The position numbers and the translations under genes are program-made. From Sesamum alatum (Eukaryota; Streptophyta; Magnoliopsida; Lamiales; Pedaliaceae), in assembly GCA_034509735.1 (NCBI GenBank), contig JACGWO010000006.1, forward strand, positions 13,159,001-13,223,000: a stretch of 64,000 nt of DNA. The letters run 5' to 3'. Under the pieces are notes generated by a model, which ran no database searches, had not been told where the DNA came from, and worked only from the letters and a program-made list of their open reading frames with translations. Each line of letters begins with the position of its first letter. Within the stretch, counting starts at the first letter, position 1. Below, one piece after another: positions 46,240-63,563 of the stretch.

Positions 46240-47940
46240 AATAATGTGACAAACTCGTTGTAACGTAATATTGTATGTAATGACTAAAATGAGTATTTGT
46301 TATTTGACATTATATTTGTTATGCTCATTCCACTATGTTTATGCTATTTCAAGCATCACAACATAGTCCACAGACCACATAAACAACCAATGCAGTTAGA
46401 GACGGGCATCGAGTGTCCTACTGAGACTTGCGCCTCCTATCATAGTCATTGAATGAGTGCCGCATTTCATCCACGACAGACGTTGGAAATCTATACAATC
46501 TTAGTGGGTTGGTCGACAAAGAGTTGAGTCGACTGAACTGACTCGTGGAGAATCATCATATGAAAACCTCAGAGGCTTGGTCAGTATGAATGGAGTTCCC
46601 CGACTCTGATAGTACGAGAGTAGTTTTCAGACTTGAGGAACCATGGTGCTCAAGTACACACAATGGTTGTGTCTTGGATCTGGCAAAAGGTGTTCATGTC
46701 TTGGACATGTTCATTATAAGCCTTGTCCAGTATAGACAGAGTGTATAGCGAGGACGGTGTGTTTCAAGAAGAGGATTCGCCCCCTGTTAGTACGTGACAG
46801 TGATATCTCCTATGAACTTGGAGACGCGTTCATGCTCTTTGAAATTGTGGTCACAGTGATTGGTCAAGTAGGAAATGATTTCCTGCAACGACACAAGATA
46901 GCAAACGCAGTCTCGAGCATCAAGCATAGCTGCCTAATCCAGGATGGGAACCACCACCCAATTTCATGCCCCAAACTAAAGCCAAGAGATGGTAGACGGA
47001 AGGACCGTACTCGTATGGTAATCGGGAGTCTAAATGTTCATGTCAACATTCACCTAGTCTCTAGTGCCATGGGCCGTTGCTAGACGGCCACCAATGATAA
47101 CGAGCTTTTGTTGGACCCAAGCCCAAGTCTAGCTGAGGCTGAACCTAAAGAGTCCCATACAAATCACCGAGGAGGTGAAGGAATTAAATTGGAGTTAATT
47201 CCAGAAGATAATAAATAATTAGATTATTTATTCATGAGATAGTCCATTGGATGAATGTCCCAATATTGTATTGGACTCACACTAATTAATAAATAGGATT
47301 TATAATTAAGAGGATTACGGGCTTAAGTCTTTAATTGGATTAAAAGACTTTGGGTATAATTTATTTGGGCCTTGAATTAAATTGAATTTAATTCATTGAA
47401 TTTATTGGGCATGTTTTAATTGGATTAAAACGAGGCCCGGTTTATTAAATTATGGCCCAAAAAGCAAGTTGATTTTCACTGTTGGAAGGGAAGAGTTGGA
47501 CTCTTCCCATAATCAGCGGTGAAATCGGCCAAGACCCCTTTTGGAAGAGGATTTGTTCCTTTTGGAGAGGAACAAATCGTCCTTGATTGATGTTTCCTCA
47601 CTTGGTATAATTTGATCATACCTTATGAGGTGAGAGTCAAAATAGGTGACGAACGCAATGGCGTCATCCAAAATGAGTTTGAAGTCCGTGATTGAAATCC
47701 GCTGGCTACTATAAATATAGAGGTAGGAAGTAGTTGGAGATCATCATAAAACTTTTCCTGCTCTTCAAAAATTAATTTGAGTCTTTAAATTTTCCAAGTG
47801 TTAGGATTTTTTAGGGCATGGGGATTTCTTGGATAAATTAAAGGCTTATGTTCAACCGGTTCCAAAATTTTATTAAGTCTCTAGTTTGGAGTACTTTTAT
47901 ACCCTAAGGTAGGAAACGAAATAGGATTAGTGTTATTTGT
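46240..47940 (+). mobile_element. Degenerate copia LTR relic
   Basis: Follows the same order of conserved blocks as the LTRs of A and of the element at 61603: ACTTGCGCC..., GACTGAACTGACTCG, GACTTGAGGAACC, CCTAGTCTCTAGTGCCATGG, GCCGTTGCTAGACGGCCACC and AAGTCTAGCTGAGG...GAACCTAAAGAGTC. Neither terminus nor any internal coding region is found, so it is a solo LTR or fragment of a related family. Confidence 0.65.
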
Positions 47941-49000
47941 TACTGAATGAGCCAAGTACCTACGAACCATCTGTTGTAGTAGTGTGGTTGGAGGAAGTTC
48001 GTAAAAACGATGACTTGGAATAGGTGGTAGCAAGGCAGTCGAAACAATGTATCAATTTATGGAAGCCTAATTTTGTTTCAAAAGCGTGTTGGGCCTGATC
48101 GATGAACAAAATGGTACTATTTCTGGGGGAAAAAAAATATTGGACCAAATTGATACTATTTGAAAATGTTAGGGGCTACAGTGAAAATAAAGATACCTAA
48201 AGTGCAAGTCTCTGTAAATTACAGTATCAAAATTGGCTATTTAGAAAAGCATGGTACCAAACTTGCAAGACCCCCTTTACTGTGGTACCAAAAATGCGTT
48301 TTTCTCCTTTTATCATATGCAATCTTGTCCAGCTTAGAGGTGTTTGCAAGGGTTTAAAATAAGTGTTTATTAGCTTATCGTTGAAAATAAACTAAAAAAC
48401 AAGTATTTTTATTTTACAGTTTCTGCTTTTGAACTATTTAAATTAAGATGATTTAAGCTAAAAATTGTAATAGTTTCATACATTAATAAAATCATATAAA
48501 GTGCAACAACATGAGAATTAGAATTGAGAGGAAAAAAAGAAAGTATTCTTGTACCATTTCTCATTGTCACCATACAAAATGAAGTGATCTATTTATAAAC
48601 TCCAAGATTACAACCAAAAGTCTCATCTTTGATGAGTGGAGATGAACCACAAGAGTTTACAATTTATGCGAGAATGTAAAGAGTATATATGGAGATGAAG
48701 ATCCACAATTTTAAATTTCATAACACATATCAATTTCTACCACTTATTAGTACATTAAAGTATTTTCCACACAGTCCAATTTTAACTTTTTTTTACTTTT
48801 AACTTGTATTTTCAAACACTCTCAACTTTGACTATTGTTTAACTTACAAACTTTTCTACAATTTATTCCCATTGCTCGCAAAAATAAAAGTTATTGCAAA
48901 CACTTATTTAATCTTATTTTGCATGATCTCATCATCCAAACCGAACGCCGAACGGGGCCTTGTTTTCCTATTTCGCACTTGAGGCTATTTCAAAATACCG
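47941..49000. other. Intergenic upstream of the plastid-protein gene
   Basis: 48095-48315 has MITE-like repeats of GGTACTATTT, GGTACCAAACTTG and GGTACCAAAAATG words. No gene seen. Confidence 0.45.
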
Positions 49001-49008
49001 GGCGAAAA

Positions 49009-49049
49009 GGCCCATTTCGTTCACCAATGGGCCATATGTTGTAGGCCCA
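49009..49049 (+). promoter_or_regulatory. Site II-type promoter motifs (GGCCCA/TGGGCC)
   Basis: GGCCCA at 49009 and 49044 and TGGGCC at 49028, within 130 bases of the start codon at 49136. Clusters of this motif mark plant housekeeping promoters bound by TCP factors. No clear TATA box, which fits. Confidence 0.55.
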
Positions 49050-49135
49050 ATAGTAAAGCCACAAATCCACTTCATTTCCTCTTTGAACTTCATCTGACCG
49101 ACAATCTGATTCACGAAAGGTAGAAGATAAAATCA

Positions 49136-50475
49136 ATGGCGGGCAGAGTCGCAGCGTTGGCCACTCAGATTTCGACCAATCGTACGTTAATTTCATCTCC
49201 CCAGAGGCAGAGGTTGGATAATTTGTTCGTGCGAGTTCGTCTTCGCCCCGGAACGACGTCGTGCAAGAGAATATGTCTGGTCCGAGCTTCGTCCGAGCCC
49301 CAGAAAGGAGGAGGAGGAGACAGTGCTGCTGCTAATGATGAAGGAATATTTGTTTCTCAGGTCAGTCACGTGCCCACCACACGGTATAAATACACACGTT
49401 TTCACTTTTTTTTTTTTTTTTACATAGATATTGATATTGGCAGGACAAATGCAATTTATCTATATGATATAAGAAATGAATAAGAACTACCGAAAAAAAA
49501 AAAGAAATAGTAAATTATTCTATATAATTTTAAAATAAAGTAAATTACCTCTTTTCCCTTTACAGGGGTAATTTCTTCATTTATCAAAATATAGAAATTA
49601 ATTTATTAATTTTTTTTACTGAATTTTGCTCATTTCTTATATCACAAAGTAAACTGTATTTATCCCACATTGTCAAAGAGTGAATTTAATATAATCAGTT
49701 CTAAATATCAGGATAAATTATATTAACATTTCCTCGTTTTACTAACCACATAGGCATCTATGTTCTATATAAAATTATAAGTACATCTTTGTACGGAAGT
49801 TGAAAGTACACGTACACACTTTCTATTCAGCGGCCAAATTTTAGGCATGCTGTACAAATTATATACACCAACACTCATAAGGGAGTGTATTTTAATTTTT
49901 AAAAGGACATGAAATATTTGTATGATTAAGTATAATCTCATGCGATGTCAGATATGATTTACTCTAAATATTCATATAATTAAGTCTAACTTCATGGGGT
50001 ATTAGGTATGATTTACCCTAAATATTAAACCGAACAACTTGAACTAGGGGCGAATATTGTAGCAATCCTGGAGGAGTGTACCTGTAGTTTTTAAAAGGAC
50101 ATGAAATATTTGTATAATTAAGTCTAATCTCGTTGGCAAATATTGTAGTAAAATTCCAAGTGTATAACTAAACACTTGGTATTTGAGTGGGGTGAATGTA
50201 AATAGTTCCATATTATTGTATTACGGAAATAGCTTAAAAATGACGTATTAGAGACGATAATGCGACGAATGTACGTGAAAAATTTGGTGCAGGAGGACTG
50301 GAAGTACTTGGCGAAAGTAGGGGCGGGTTCAGTTGCAGGTGCAGCAGCAATCAAATACGGGAGCATTATATTCCCAGAAATCACACGTCCTAACCTCCCC
50401 CAGGCCTTGCTTATGATCTCTGCTCCTGTTCTAGTTGCTGTCTGGCTCTTGATCAAGCAAAGTCGTCTTGATTGA
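49136..50475 (+). CDS. Small plastid-type membrane protein, 135 aa, two exons
   Basis: Exon 1 is 49136-49360 (75 codons) and exon 2 is 50293-50475. The donor is CAG|GTCAGT, the acceptor GTGCAG|GAGG, in phase 0. The ATG context AATGGC is good for plants. Residues 1-50 are rich in R, S and T and nearly free of acid, like a chloroplast transit peptide. Residues 52-74 are a G/S/A linker. From residue 76 a compact domain begins EDWKYLAKVGAGSVAGAAAI, then a hydrophobic segment (about 111-128, ALLMISAPVLVAVWLLI) and a short basic tail. It looks like a conserved plant protein of unknown function, with a single membrane anchor. Targeting is inferred. The intron holds MITE-like direct repeats. Confidence 0.8.
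49700..50160. repeat. Direct repeats in the intron of the plastid-protein gene
   Basis: AAAAGGACATGAAATATTTG occurs at about 49901 and again at about 50093, each followed by TAATTAAGT- or TGATTAAGT-type sequence. Another AATTAAGTCTAA lies near 49979. Probably the remains of a transposed element. Confidence 0.5.
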
Positions 50476-51920
50476 CTTCACCGCGCTCAACTCCTGCCTG
50501 TCTTGTTGAAATCGACCGGCAGATTACTAGCGTTGGCGTGCTTGCTAGTGTCCTCATCAGGGCGATCCCTTTTGCTAGCAATTGTTGTACATTGTACTGT
50601 TGCTTTCAGAATGCAATCAGTTGCTTGTTGAAATTGTCGCTCGCTTGCTCAGTTTAGTGTTTTCGATGTTGCTTTGTTATATAGCTACATCGCCGTTGTT
50701 GTGTTGTTGTCGACATGCCGTGCGTGTGTAGGTAGAGGTCTGATTGTCGTCTTTATGGAAAAAGTAGTCTTTTATTGTCGAACTACTAGCTCCACGATGC
50801 TCCTTCCCACACCTCGCTGAGAGGTGGTATCACGTTCTGCATAGCTTTGTGCTCTCCCTTTTCACAGCTCTTGATGTTCATTTCTCTCGTAATTATATAA
50901 ATTGGCACAGACTTAAATATCACAATTTTTTCAAATTTTAAGGCACGACGCACCAACACGATTGTCATTATAATTAAATATTAATATGTTGTGTATGTTT
51001 TTATGTCTATGCATGTGCACCTATGTGTGTGTATTTAATAACACATCTAGGAAGATATCAACACAATATTAAGAAAAGAATGTGTATAAGATACATATAT
51101 ATAATTGGAAAAAATAAACGTAAATGCTACCTACTAGTTTTAAGATAATCTTAGAAAATTCAAAAAGGTTGTTAGTATTTATCAAATTCTATCCATTTTT
51201 TATAGAGAACTGATTAAAACACCTTTATAAATTTTATAATTTCACGTATTTTTTTAAGTTTTTAAAGAACCTTTATGAACTAAGTGCAAAGCTTTTTACA
51301 ATTTTTTAAAATTTTCCATCCACTACATCTGATTTTATAATTTTTATTTTTTCTAAAAAAATAAGTGCAAAGTTTTTTAAAATTTTTCAAAATTTTCCAT
51401 CCACTACATCTGATTTTGTAATTTTTATTTTTATTTTTAAAAAAATCAGCATAGGCAATGTTAATAATTTCAAACATTCATCTAAGAATTACTAAATTTC
51501 ATCAAACATCAAAAGTATTTGTAATTTTCAAACAACAAGGGATACTATCCCTCGTAATCGTGCCAAACACAGAAGACTCTGCTGTAATATATCCTATTTA
51601 TTATCTATACTTTTATGAGTTTATTTATTTTGTGTGTGCTGTTCATTGAAGCATGCCACACACTATCAGCTGACCAAGAATTCATTTAAAAGTGTGTCCA
51701 ACACAATATGCAAAAGAAGAAAACTGCAATCAGCAATCAAGCTCAAGAAAATTCCAGATTCAAACGGTGAAATTAGTGTTCGCTGTTTGACAGTAATAAA
51801 AATCAACCTACTTGGAGGCTTTGCTTATGATGGTAGAGCCATTTATGAAACTCTCCCCTTAGTAGCTGGAGGAGACGCCTTACAGAAGGGCAAGCATACG
51901 GAGAAATTGCCGCTATCTAT
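50476..51920. other. Region between two convergent genes
   Basis: Holds the 3' ends of both host genes. No further gene is supported. Poly(A) sites cannot be fixed by eye. Confidence 0.5.
51280..51433. repeat. Tandem duplication, two ~83-bp copies
   Basis: AAGTGCAAAG...TTTTCCATCCACTACATCTGATTTT is repeated at about 51280 and 51363 with few changes. The minus-strand frame 51280-51477 is only this repeat read twice. Confidence 0.8.
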
Positions 51921-56739
<4,819 letters not shown>

Positions 56740-57075
56740 GAGAGCGTTGAGCGTTGTGCCCAATCCGCGAGGGTTTTCGTGAGATTTTGAGAAAAGTTGT
56801 GGGAGTGTGTGGGACTTCACTCGTGTGTGTTTCGCTTTCTATTTTATTTTCAGGAGTAAAATGCAATTGTTTGCAAGGGAATTTTAGTACCTGCCGCCCA
56901 AAAAGGAAGAACACCGAGGCCTGTTTGCAAATCACAGGGTTGCTTGTATTTTTTTTATTTATCATTGAAGAAATATTTTTGTTTTACAATTTTTATTTTT
57001 AAATTGCTTAAATTAAATTGATATAAATAAAAAATTATGGAAGTTGATGTGAGCAAAATCTGCTTAATCAGAAAA
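56740..57075 (-). other. UMPS 5' leader and promoter region
   Basis: Short space between the UMPS start and the gypsy LTR. No TATA box I would defend. The promoter is hemmed in by the transposon only about 340 bp upstream of the ATG. Confidence 0.4.
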
Positions 57076-58124
57076 TGACTTTGGGTCGAAAATTCCAAGC
57101 CAAACGCTGAGAGATGCAAGGAAAGGGGACCTGCAAAAAAAAAACGTTAGCACTCCGACGCTCAAGTCAGTAATTTGTCAGAAAAGAGATAAATTGAAAG
57201 CACAATGCGTATGAAGAATATAATCGTGTAAGGTGTAGTATGAAATAATTGTGTAGTGTACGAGCTTGTGAATACGTTACTCAATCAAGGGTGAAGACTT
57301 TGTATTTATAAGTCCAAGAGTTCTCTCGAGCTGAGAGGTCTAATAGGACCAGGACTCCTAAAGGATAATCGAGAGGGGACTCCTTGATTCTGGGGGAACT
57401 GGTGGATAACTTCCTAACAAACAAGGATTTGGGCTCGCGGATAAGGACGCCTATCTTCGCCTCGCGTCCTTCTCGGGATTTGGGTATCCCTCCACGTCGC
57501 CTGGTGACGTGGGCTTCTATCGCCTCGCTAGCAGACTTCGTGGTTTTCAGGTAGGGTTGTTATGCCTCGTCAGTTTAGCTAGCCCAATTGAGGCTGGTCA
57601 TGCTCCTGGACTTCACTCCTTCTTTGGACCGGGTGGAGTCTTGGGCCTTCCCTCATGGGCCTCAAGACTCTTTCTCTCGTTGAGGACTATGCTTCTCACT
57701 TTGGATCATCCGGATCTAGGGCTAGGAGACTCGCTTGACGACCTTGGACCTCGCTTATTGGGCCTAGAGCAGGCCTGCTCGATTTATCCCCATCACTCAG
57801 TCCCCCCACTCTGAGTAGGAAGGGGCCATAGCCCTCCTTCTAAGAGTAGGATGATTCTTAAGGGAGTCTTCTCAGCTACGCAAAGGAGCAGCCCTCTCTG
57901 GTTGCTTGAAACTGTCAGGGATTTGACAGCTGTGATGTGAGTTGCCTCGTACTTCGGGCGTGTGAGCAGACATCTCTGCAAAAACGAGAATGGTTACTCG
58001 CTAAACTGTCCCTTAGGTGTTGGTAACCGCCCAATTCCTGGCGGTTACCTGACGTGCGAGCGTGTAACCGTAGCATATCACCTCTCCGCCTGCCTTTCAA
58101 CTTTTTCAAACTTAATCTTCTCCA
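57076..58124 (-). mobile_element. 3' LTR of a Ty3/gypsy element (boundaries approximate)
   Basis: The minus strand contains TATAAATA at about 57303-57310 and the GAGCGTCGGAGTG block (57147-57160 reversed) often seen near gypsy LTR ends. At its right edge, TCCA|CTTTTCCCCCC reads on the minus strand as a G/A polypurine tract followed by TGGA, a plausible LTR start at 58124. The left end (TGACTTTGGG at 57076) is a guess. The integrase remnant on the same strand at 61210-61597 supports the orientation. Confidence 0.45.
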
Positions 58125-58283
58125 CTTTTCCCCCCACGATTTTGGAGAGAGAAAACCTTAATCTTGCCCTTCTTACTCTCTGTTCTTCTTCCTTTGTAAG
58201 TGTCTTTTTCCTTAAGCTTTTTTATTTCCTTTGTTGTGCGATCTTTTATTTTCTTTTCAAAGAAAGTTGTGTCTTTTCAAAAA

Positions 58284-60360
58284 ATGGCGTCTTCTAATGA
58301 ATCTATTCGTTTGATCGGGGAGAAACGGACGAACGATGATGCCGGCGAGGCCACTTCTTGTGGGGCCAAGTTCTGGCCCCTCCGCGTATGGGGGAGGCCA
58401 CCGGTGGAGTATAAGGAAGGCGGCGGAAGGGCCTTGTCTCCTATTAGACGAGCTCCCTAGTGAGAGCGAGGGTTTGAGCGATGAAAAGGAGGGGGTGGCG
58501 GACTCCTCCCCTGGCAAAGGGGCGGAGCCTCCTATCACAAGTGGAGGAGGGGAGAGGGCGAGTAGCCCTGTTCTTCAGGAAGTACCTCATCTTGCCTTTG
58601 GGTCTCCGACTTGGAGGCTCTCATGGTTGAGTACCATATCCCCCCAACTTTACTCTTTTGGTTCCTTCTCCTGACAACCATCTGGATCTCCCCCCTCCAA
58701 ATTGCCTATGCTTTTTTGCTGCCCAACTGAAGGCGGGCTTCTGCTTCCCCATCCCTCTTTTTGTGGGGACGTTGCCCATACTTTTGGGTCCCTCTGAACC
58801 AACTGACCCCAAATTCTTTTTGTCTCTTGGCTAGCTTTGCCATGATTTTCAAATACCATGGTCTTCACACCCCCCTCCCCGATCAGGACTTGCTGTCCTA
58901 TTTACAAATGAGAAAATCTGAACCCGGAGTCTTTCACCTTTTCCCTCACAGAGGGGTGCATTTCCTGCCTGCTTTCAATGTCCCCAAACTGTGGCGGGAT
59001 AGCTTTTTCTTTGTCCTCCCTCCTTCTCCTGGGGTCATTCCCCCGTGGCTGGTTGTATGACCTTCCTCCCCTCGTCTCCATCTCCATTCATGACAGAGCG
59101 CTAGGCTTGACCGCCTTCATTGAAGATCTTAACTCCCGGCCATATGATTGTCGGAGTTTTGTAAAGGAGAGGCTCATGTCTTACTTCAAGCTCAGCCTGA
59201 GTGTGGTCTCCTTGGAGGAGCCACTGGGTATTAGTCGTTTTCTGCATGCTTCTTGGTTTTTCTTGTTCATACTTCGTACTGATGTTTGCTTCTTTTTTTT
59301 TTTTTTTTTTGTGTAGAACACATAATGTTTAGCAAGTATATACGAAGTAGCCTACAAAACGGCTTAGAGAGCCGGCAGGCGACGCCTCCCGGCCGTCCTT
59401 CTGAGGGGACTCTCACCTCTGGCGATTCTAGAGGGAAGCATGCTGCCTCAGCCCCTCAGAGCTCCTCCACGCGGGCCAATGGGGCCTCTTCCTCAATTGT
59501 TCCTCTGTAGGTGTCAACTCGGGCGGTCACTCCACTAGTTCCGCCCCTTCCGTCTCAGGACACTAGCAGCTCCTCCCCTTACCGCCAGCAGTTTAGTCTT
59601 GAGTGGGGTCTCTACCCCCACCAATCTTTGGTGAAGGAGCCAGAAGGGGAGACCTCCCTGGCTGTGGATTTCTTGAAGGGGGCCCTGCTCCCTAGGGATA
59701 GGAAGGCTCTATCCTCTACCCCCCAAAAGGACCATCTGTTGCTCCTTGCGGGCTATCATGCCAGGGTACTTTCCTACCCTCTCCTCTTTCCAGTTTTTAT
59801 TTCTTTAATACATTTAATGATGTGGTTTTTCTTTTCAAGCAAGCACGGGTATAGGGGAAGTCATCTCCCATCCCTAGGTTACTCCTCCTCCTCCCTTGGA
59901 TGGCTAATGGAAGAGGCTGGAAAAGAAGGTGGAGCGTCTATCTTGGGAGGTGACCAAGGACAAGGAGGCCAAGAAGGCAGCCCAGGAGCGGGCCCGGAAT
60001 GCTGAAGAGAAGGCTCAGGCGGCAGAGGACAAGGTGGAGCAGCTGCAACAGCAGCTGTTAGCCATGATAGAGAGCCAATCTACCGCTCTGACCAAGGCCA
60101 GGGAGCAGGCTTCCCGGGACTTCCCTCACTCCACGGAGGGGCGCCAATACCTGGAAGCTTACTAGGAGAGCCACCTCACCGAGTTTAGGGGGTCGGAAGA
60201 CTTCAAGGCGGAAGTGGGGCGCATAGCGTGCCCCTTCTCGGAGTACGATTTCTGGGCATGCTAGAGGCAGTTCGCCACCTAGGGATATCCCCCTCAGAGC
60301 ATTGAGGCTTCCCTTCTGGCCAATTTGGTTGGGGGTCTCTGCCATTTTAAATGCTTTCCT
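58284..60360 (+). pseudogene. Antisense ORF of Tat-lineage gypsy element (Transposase_28-like), broken
   Basis: An ATG at 58284 (MASSNESIRLIGEKR) starts a decayed frame. Readable parts in other frames give FAMIFKYHGLHTPLPDQDLL, then MRKSEPGVFHLFPHRGVHFL and VPKLWRDSFFFVL (58840-59020), the pattern of the 'putative gypsy type transposon' family. A later coiled-coil region reads KAAQERARNAEEKAQAAEDK (near 59965). It lies opposite in strand to the integrase and between it and the LTR, as the extra antisense ORF does in Tat-lineage elements. Frameshifts and stops abound, and some gaps may be introns. The molecular role is unknown. Confidence 0.6.
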
Positions 60361-60967
60361 TGCTATCTGCATCTGTCTGGGGCTTGCCGCCTATATCTGC
60401 TTTTATCTCTTTTTTCTGTTGGTGTATGTTTGCCCTAAAGGGATATCTTTGATTATGCTTTGTGTATGCTTATGATCATGCTTCGAAGTGACTGCTCTGC
60501 ACACATGGAATAATCAACTGACGAAGTTTAGAAAAGAAAAGAGGATTGTATCTATGGTTTCATCATGACTACGTTTTGCTTGAGCTAACTGCCTGTGCTT
60601 AGGACAGGGGTTTAGTTTAGACTCCAAATGCCTGTGCGGAACCAACGCTTACATTTTGAGGAGAGAGAAAGAGAAGTGACTGCTGCCGAGGGCAGGGCTA
60701 CTTTTCGGCCCCTGAGGGCTCCTTAGGTGAAAGAATGAAGTGGTGTATGGATTCAGAGTGTGTACCTTGTGGTGGGGTAGAATTCTTGTCCCTAAAACTC
60801 CTTTTCCCATTTCCTTGGTAACTATGAAATTAATAATGACTTCATAATACTTGCTAAGAAGACCTTATAAGCCAAAACTTCTCCCTGTCAAATCTAAGCT
60901 AGGGAAGGCCATGCCTGAGAGGGTCTTTCTGAGGGGATTTTACTATTAGCGGAACCTGTTCCTGGGA
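60361..60967. other. Gypsy 3' untranslated region, no gene
   Basis: Noncoding part between the antisense ORF and the tandem array; nothing recognised. Confidence 0.5.
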
Positions 60968-61163
60968 GGGTTCCCCTGGGGGAGTTTATTTTTTAGAGGG
61001 TTCCGCTAAAGGAGCTTATTTCCTGGAGGGCTCCACTGGCCGAACTTTTTTCTGAGAGGGCTCCGTTGAGGGAGCTTATTCTTGAAAGGGTTCCGCTGAG
61101 GAGCTTATTTTTTAGAGAGCTTCACTTAAGGAGCTTATTCTTGAAAGGGCTCCGCAGTGGGAA
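60968..61163 (-). repeat. 30-bp tandem array in gypsy 3' region
   Basis: About six and a half imperfect units of 30 bp: units start at 60968, 60998, 61028, 61058 and so on, each with GGGCTCCGCT- or GGGTTCCGCT-like heads and GGAGCTTATT middles. One unit has lost a base. Confidence 0.85.
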
Positions 61164-61209
61164 CCTTATGAGTAGAACTTTTTGAGGTTCTGGATATTCC
61201 AGGGTTTGG

Positions 61210-61597
61210 GGAGAGGGAGCGCCCCCCCTCCCCCCTTCCTAGTTCATATGCTCCCGACCCAATATGCCCGCCACTTTATTAGGTCCTTCCCATGTGGGGT
61301 CTAGTTTCCCTACTGGTTTGGAACCACCTTCCGGAGCACTAGGTCGCCGACTTGAAAGTTTTGAGGTCTGAGCAGGCGATTGTGAGCCTTAATCATCAGG
61401 CTTTTAAAGGAATGCTTTTTTCTCGTAGGTCCTCTATGATATCCAGGTTCTCTTAGAGCAAGTTGTTGTTGCCCTCCTCAGAGTAGCACATGATCCTATG
61501 TGAGGGCATGCCTTCAACAGGGATTATTGCGTCAGTACCATATACTAAGAAAAATGGGCTTTCTTCTTTGGGGTTCCTGAGGGTAGTTCAGTGAGCC
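61210..61597 (-). pseudogene. Ty3/gypsy integrase C-terminal remnant
   Basis: The minus strand from 61597 reads TTLRNPKEESPFFLVYGTDA then IIPVEGMP, the block that follows the gypsy integrase core. Further on, after stops and frame changes, come pieces equivalent to the DLVLRKV and KLDPTWEGP region. Integrase joins element DNA to the host genome. The upstream rest of pol should lie beyond the copia insertion at 61603. Confidence 0.75.
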
Positions 61598-63302
61598 CAT
61601 AGTGTTAGAATAAGTGACTGTCAAGCCAATTGATTGGCGCTTTGTAAACTATTTTAGACGATCTTTTTCAATAATATGTTAATTTAAGAAATGTTCTTTG
61701 GCTATCTTCATCATATGCTTTAAACATTATATTTATATGAGCATTTAGTTGAAGCCCTTAGATCAATTATGCTATGGGGTTGGCTCGCGCATATGATGGC
61801 GACCATGAAATCAACCTCTATGGTTTGATCTAAAATATTCCAAGTCGATGAATCGATCGAGACAGGGCATCGACCATTCCTTAAAGACTTGCACTAAGTG
61901 ATGCGTTCATATGATGAATGCCGAGTTTCATAGACAAAGACGTATAACGCTTGCGCACTTTAGTGGGTGCTTGATAAAGAGTTATCAAGTTCACTGAATT
62001 GACTGGCAGGAGTTGTCATATGGAAGCCATATATGGCATGATCGGTATGACTAGAACTCCTAGGCTACGATGGTGCACTAACTAGTCCTTAGACTTGAGG
62101 TTCCACAGTAACCTTGTGCATAGGACGGCTATGACTTGATCATGTCCAATGTGGTCTCAGGTTTCATCCTGGATCATGATACGGTCATGTTTCATACATA
62201 GTTGAAGCATGCATGGAGGTTAGTGAGTTCCAAGATAGGATCTACTACTTATCATGAGATGATAACGAACCTCCTATGTTCTCTACAGTATGCATTCCTC
62301 GAAGCCCATGGCCATGGCTGTTGATCAAATAGGAGGATAGATTTTTCCTATATTGATAAATTGGAAGCATAACTTCAAGAGTTGATACATAGACATCAAA
62401 GTCGATAATGAAAACCGGTAACTAATTCCATGCCCTAGACTTTGATAGGGAGGTTAGTAACGAAGGGACCGTATTTGCATGGTATGCGTAGCTCACAGGT
62501 TCACACATCAATATCACCTATTCTCTAGTGTTATGAACCATTGCTAGATGGCCACACATGATGACGGGTACCCCTCCAATTAAGGAGTTAATTGAGGGTG
62601 ATTAATTATGATAAGATATAATTAATCTAATGCAAGTAAGTTGCTAATTAAATTGTATATGTGATACAAACCCAAGTCTAGCTGAGTAGTGAACCTAAAG
62701 GGTCGCACACAAATCCATGATGGAATTATTGGAATTAATTTATAGAATTAATTATGAAGAATAAATCAATTAATTTAAGGTGTTAAATTAATTGATTGAA
62801 ATAATTTATGAAATCATTTCATGGGAATATTAAACAATATGATTATTTAATTTAGAGTCTAAATTCACAAGCATTAATTTGATTAAGTAAGACTTGTGAT
62901 AGATTAATTAAGATTAATCTATTTGATCTGGAAAATCAATTAATTAGATTAATTGATTTGGGCTTATATTTAATTAAATAATTAAATATTATGGGCTAAA
63001 TAATTAGTTGGGAATTAATTAAAATTGGACTTAGTCCAATTAAGAATTAAGATGAAGCCCAAGACCTCTTAGCCCTAGCCCACAATCACACAAGACAAGA
63101 TTTATTGAACATAGACATGACTTGTTTTCATCTTTAGATGAAGAAGAAAATATGAGTCATGCTAAAGCTTGTTTATAAAGAAGACAAGTGTAAAAGGAGA
63201 AAATATGATCATGCTAGAACTTGTCTATAAAGAAGACAAGTGTTCTAAGAGCAAGACAAAAGGCCTTGTCTACATTCATTGTATCTAGTGCAAAGGAATC
63301 CC

Positions 63303-63309
63303 TATAAAA
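63303..63309 (+). promoter_or_regulatory. LTR TATA box
   Basis: TATAAAA about 580 bp before the LTR end, the normal U3 promoter position for a long copia LTR. Confidence 0.5.
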
Positions 63310-63563
63310 AAAGGGTACAAAGCAAGAGATTCATATACCATATTTCTACATACAAAGATACAAAAACTCTTGCTTTCCTTTTGCTCTCTAGCTCTTAGAC
63401 TTTCTCTCCTTCAAAGTTAGAAATTCTAGCTTTCACTTTAGCATTGGTCTTATGTTCATTACTCATCTCCAAAAGAGAAGATATCCCTTGATTTCTCCAT
63501 AGATCAATAGTTAATCTACCTTATCCTCCAATACCTACTAGAATAGGTTTGAGGGTGATTCCA

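Noticed and set aside
46757..47083. 108-codon frame at 46757-47083
   Set aside because: Lies within the degenerate copia LTR and covers its conserved noncoding module.
51280..51477. Minus-strand frame with internal duplicate
   Set aside because: A low-complexity tandem repeat, not a protein.
56740..56820. 27-codon N-terminal extension of UMPS
   Set aside because: The frame is open but starts at GTG with no ATG; the first ATG at 56739 fits the family start.
60968..61163. CRISPR-like array
   Set aside because: Units are contiguous without spacers, in a plant transposon; it is a plain tandem repeat.
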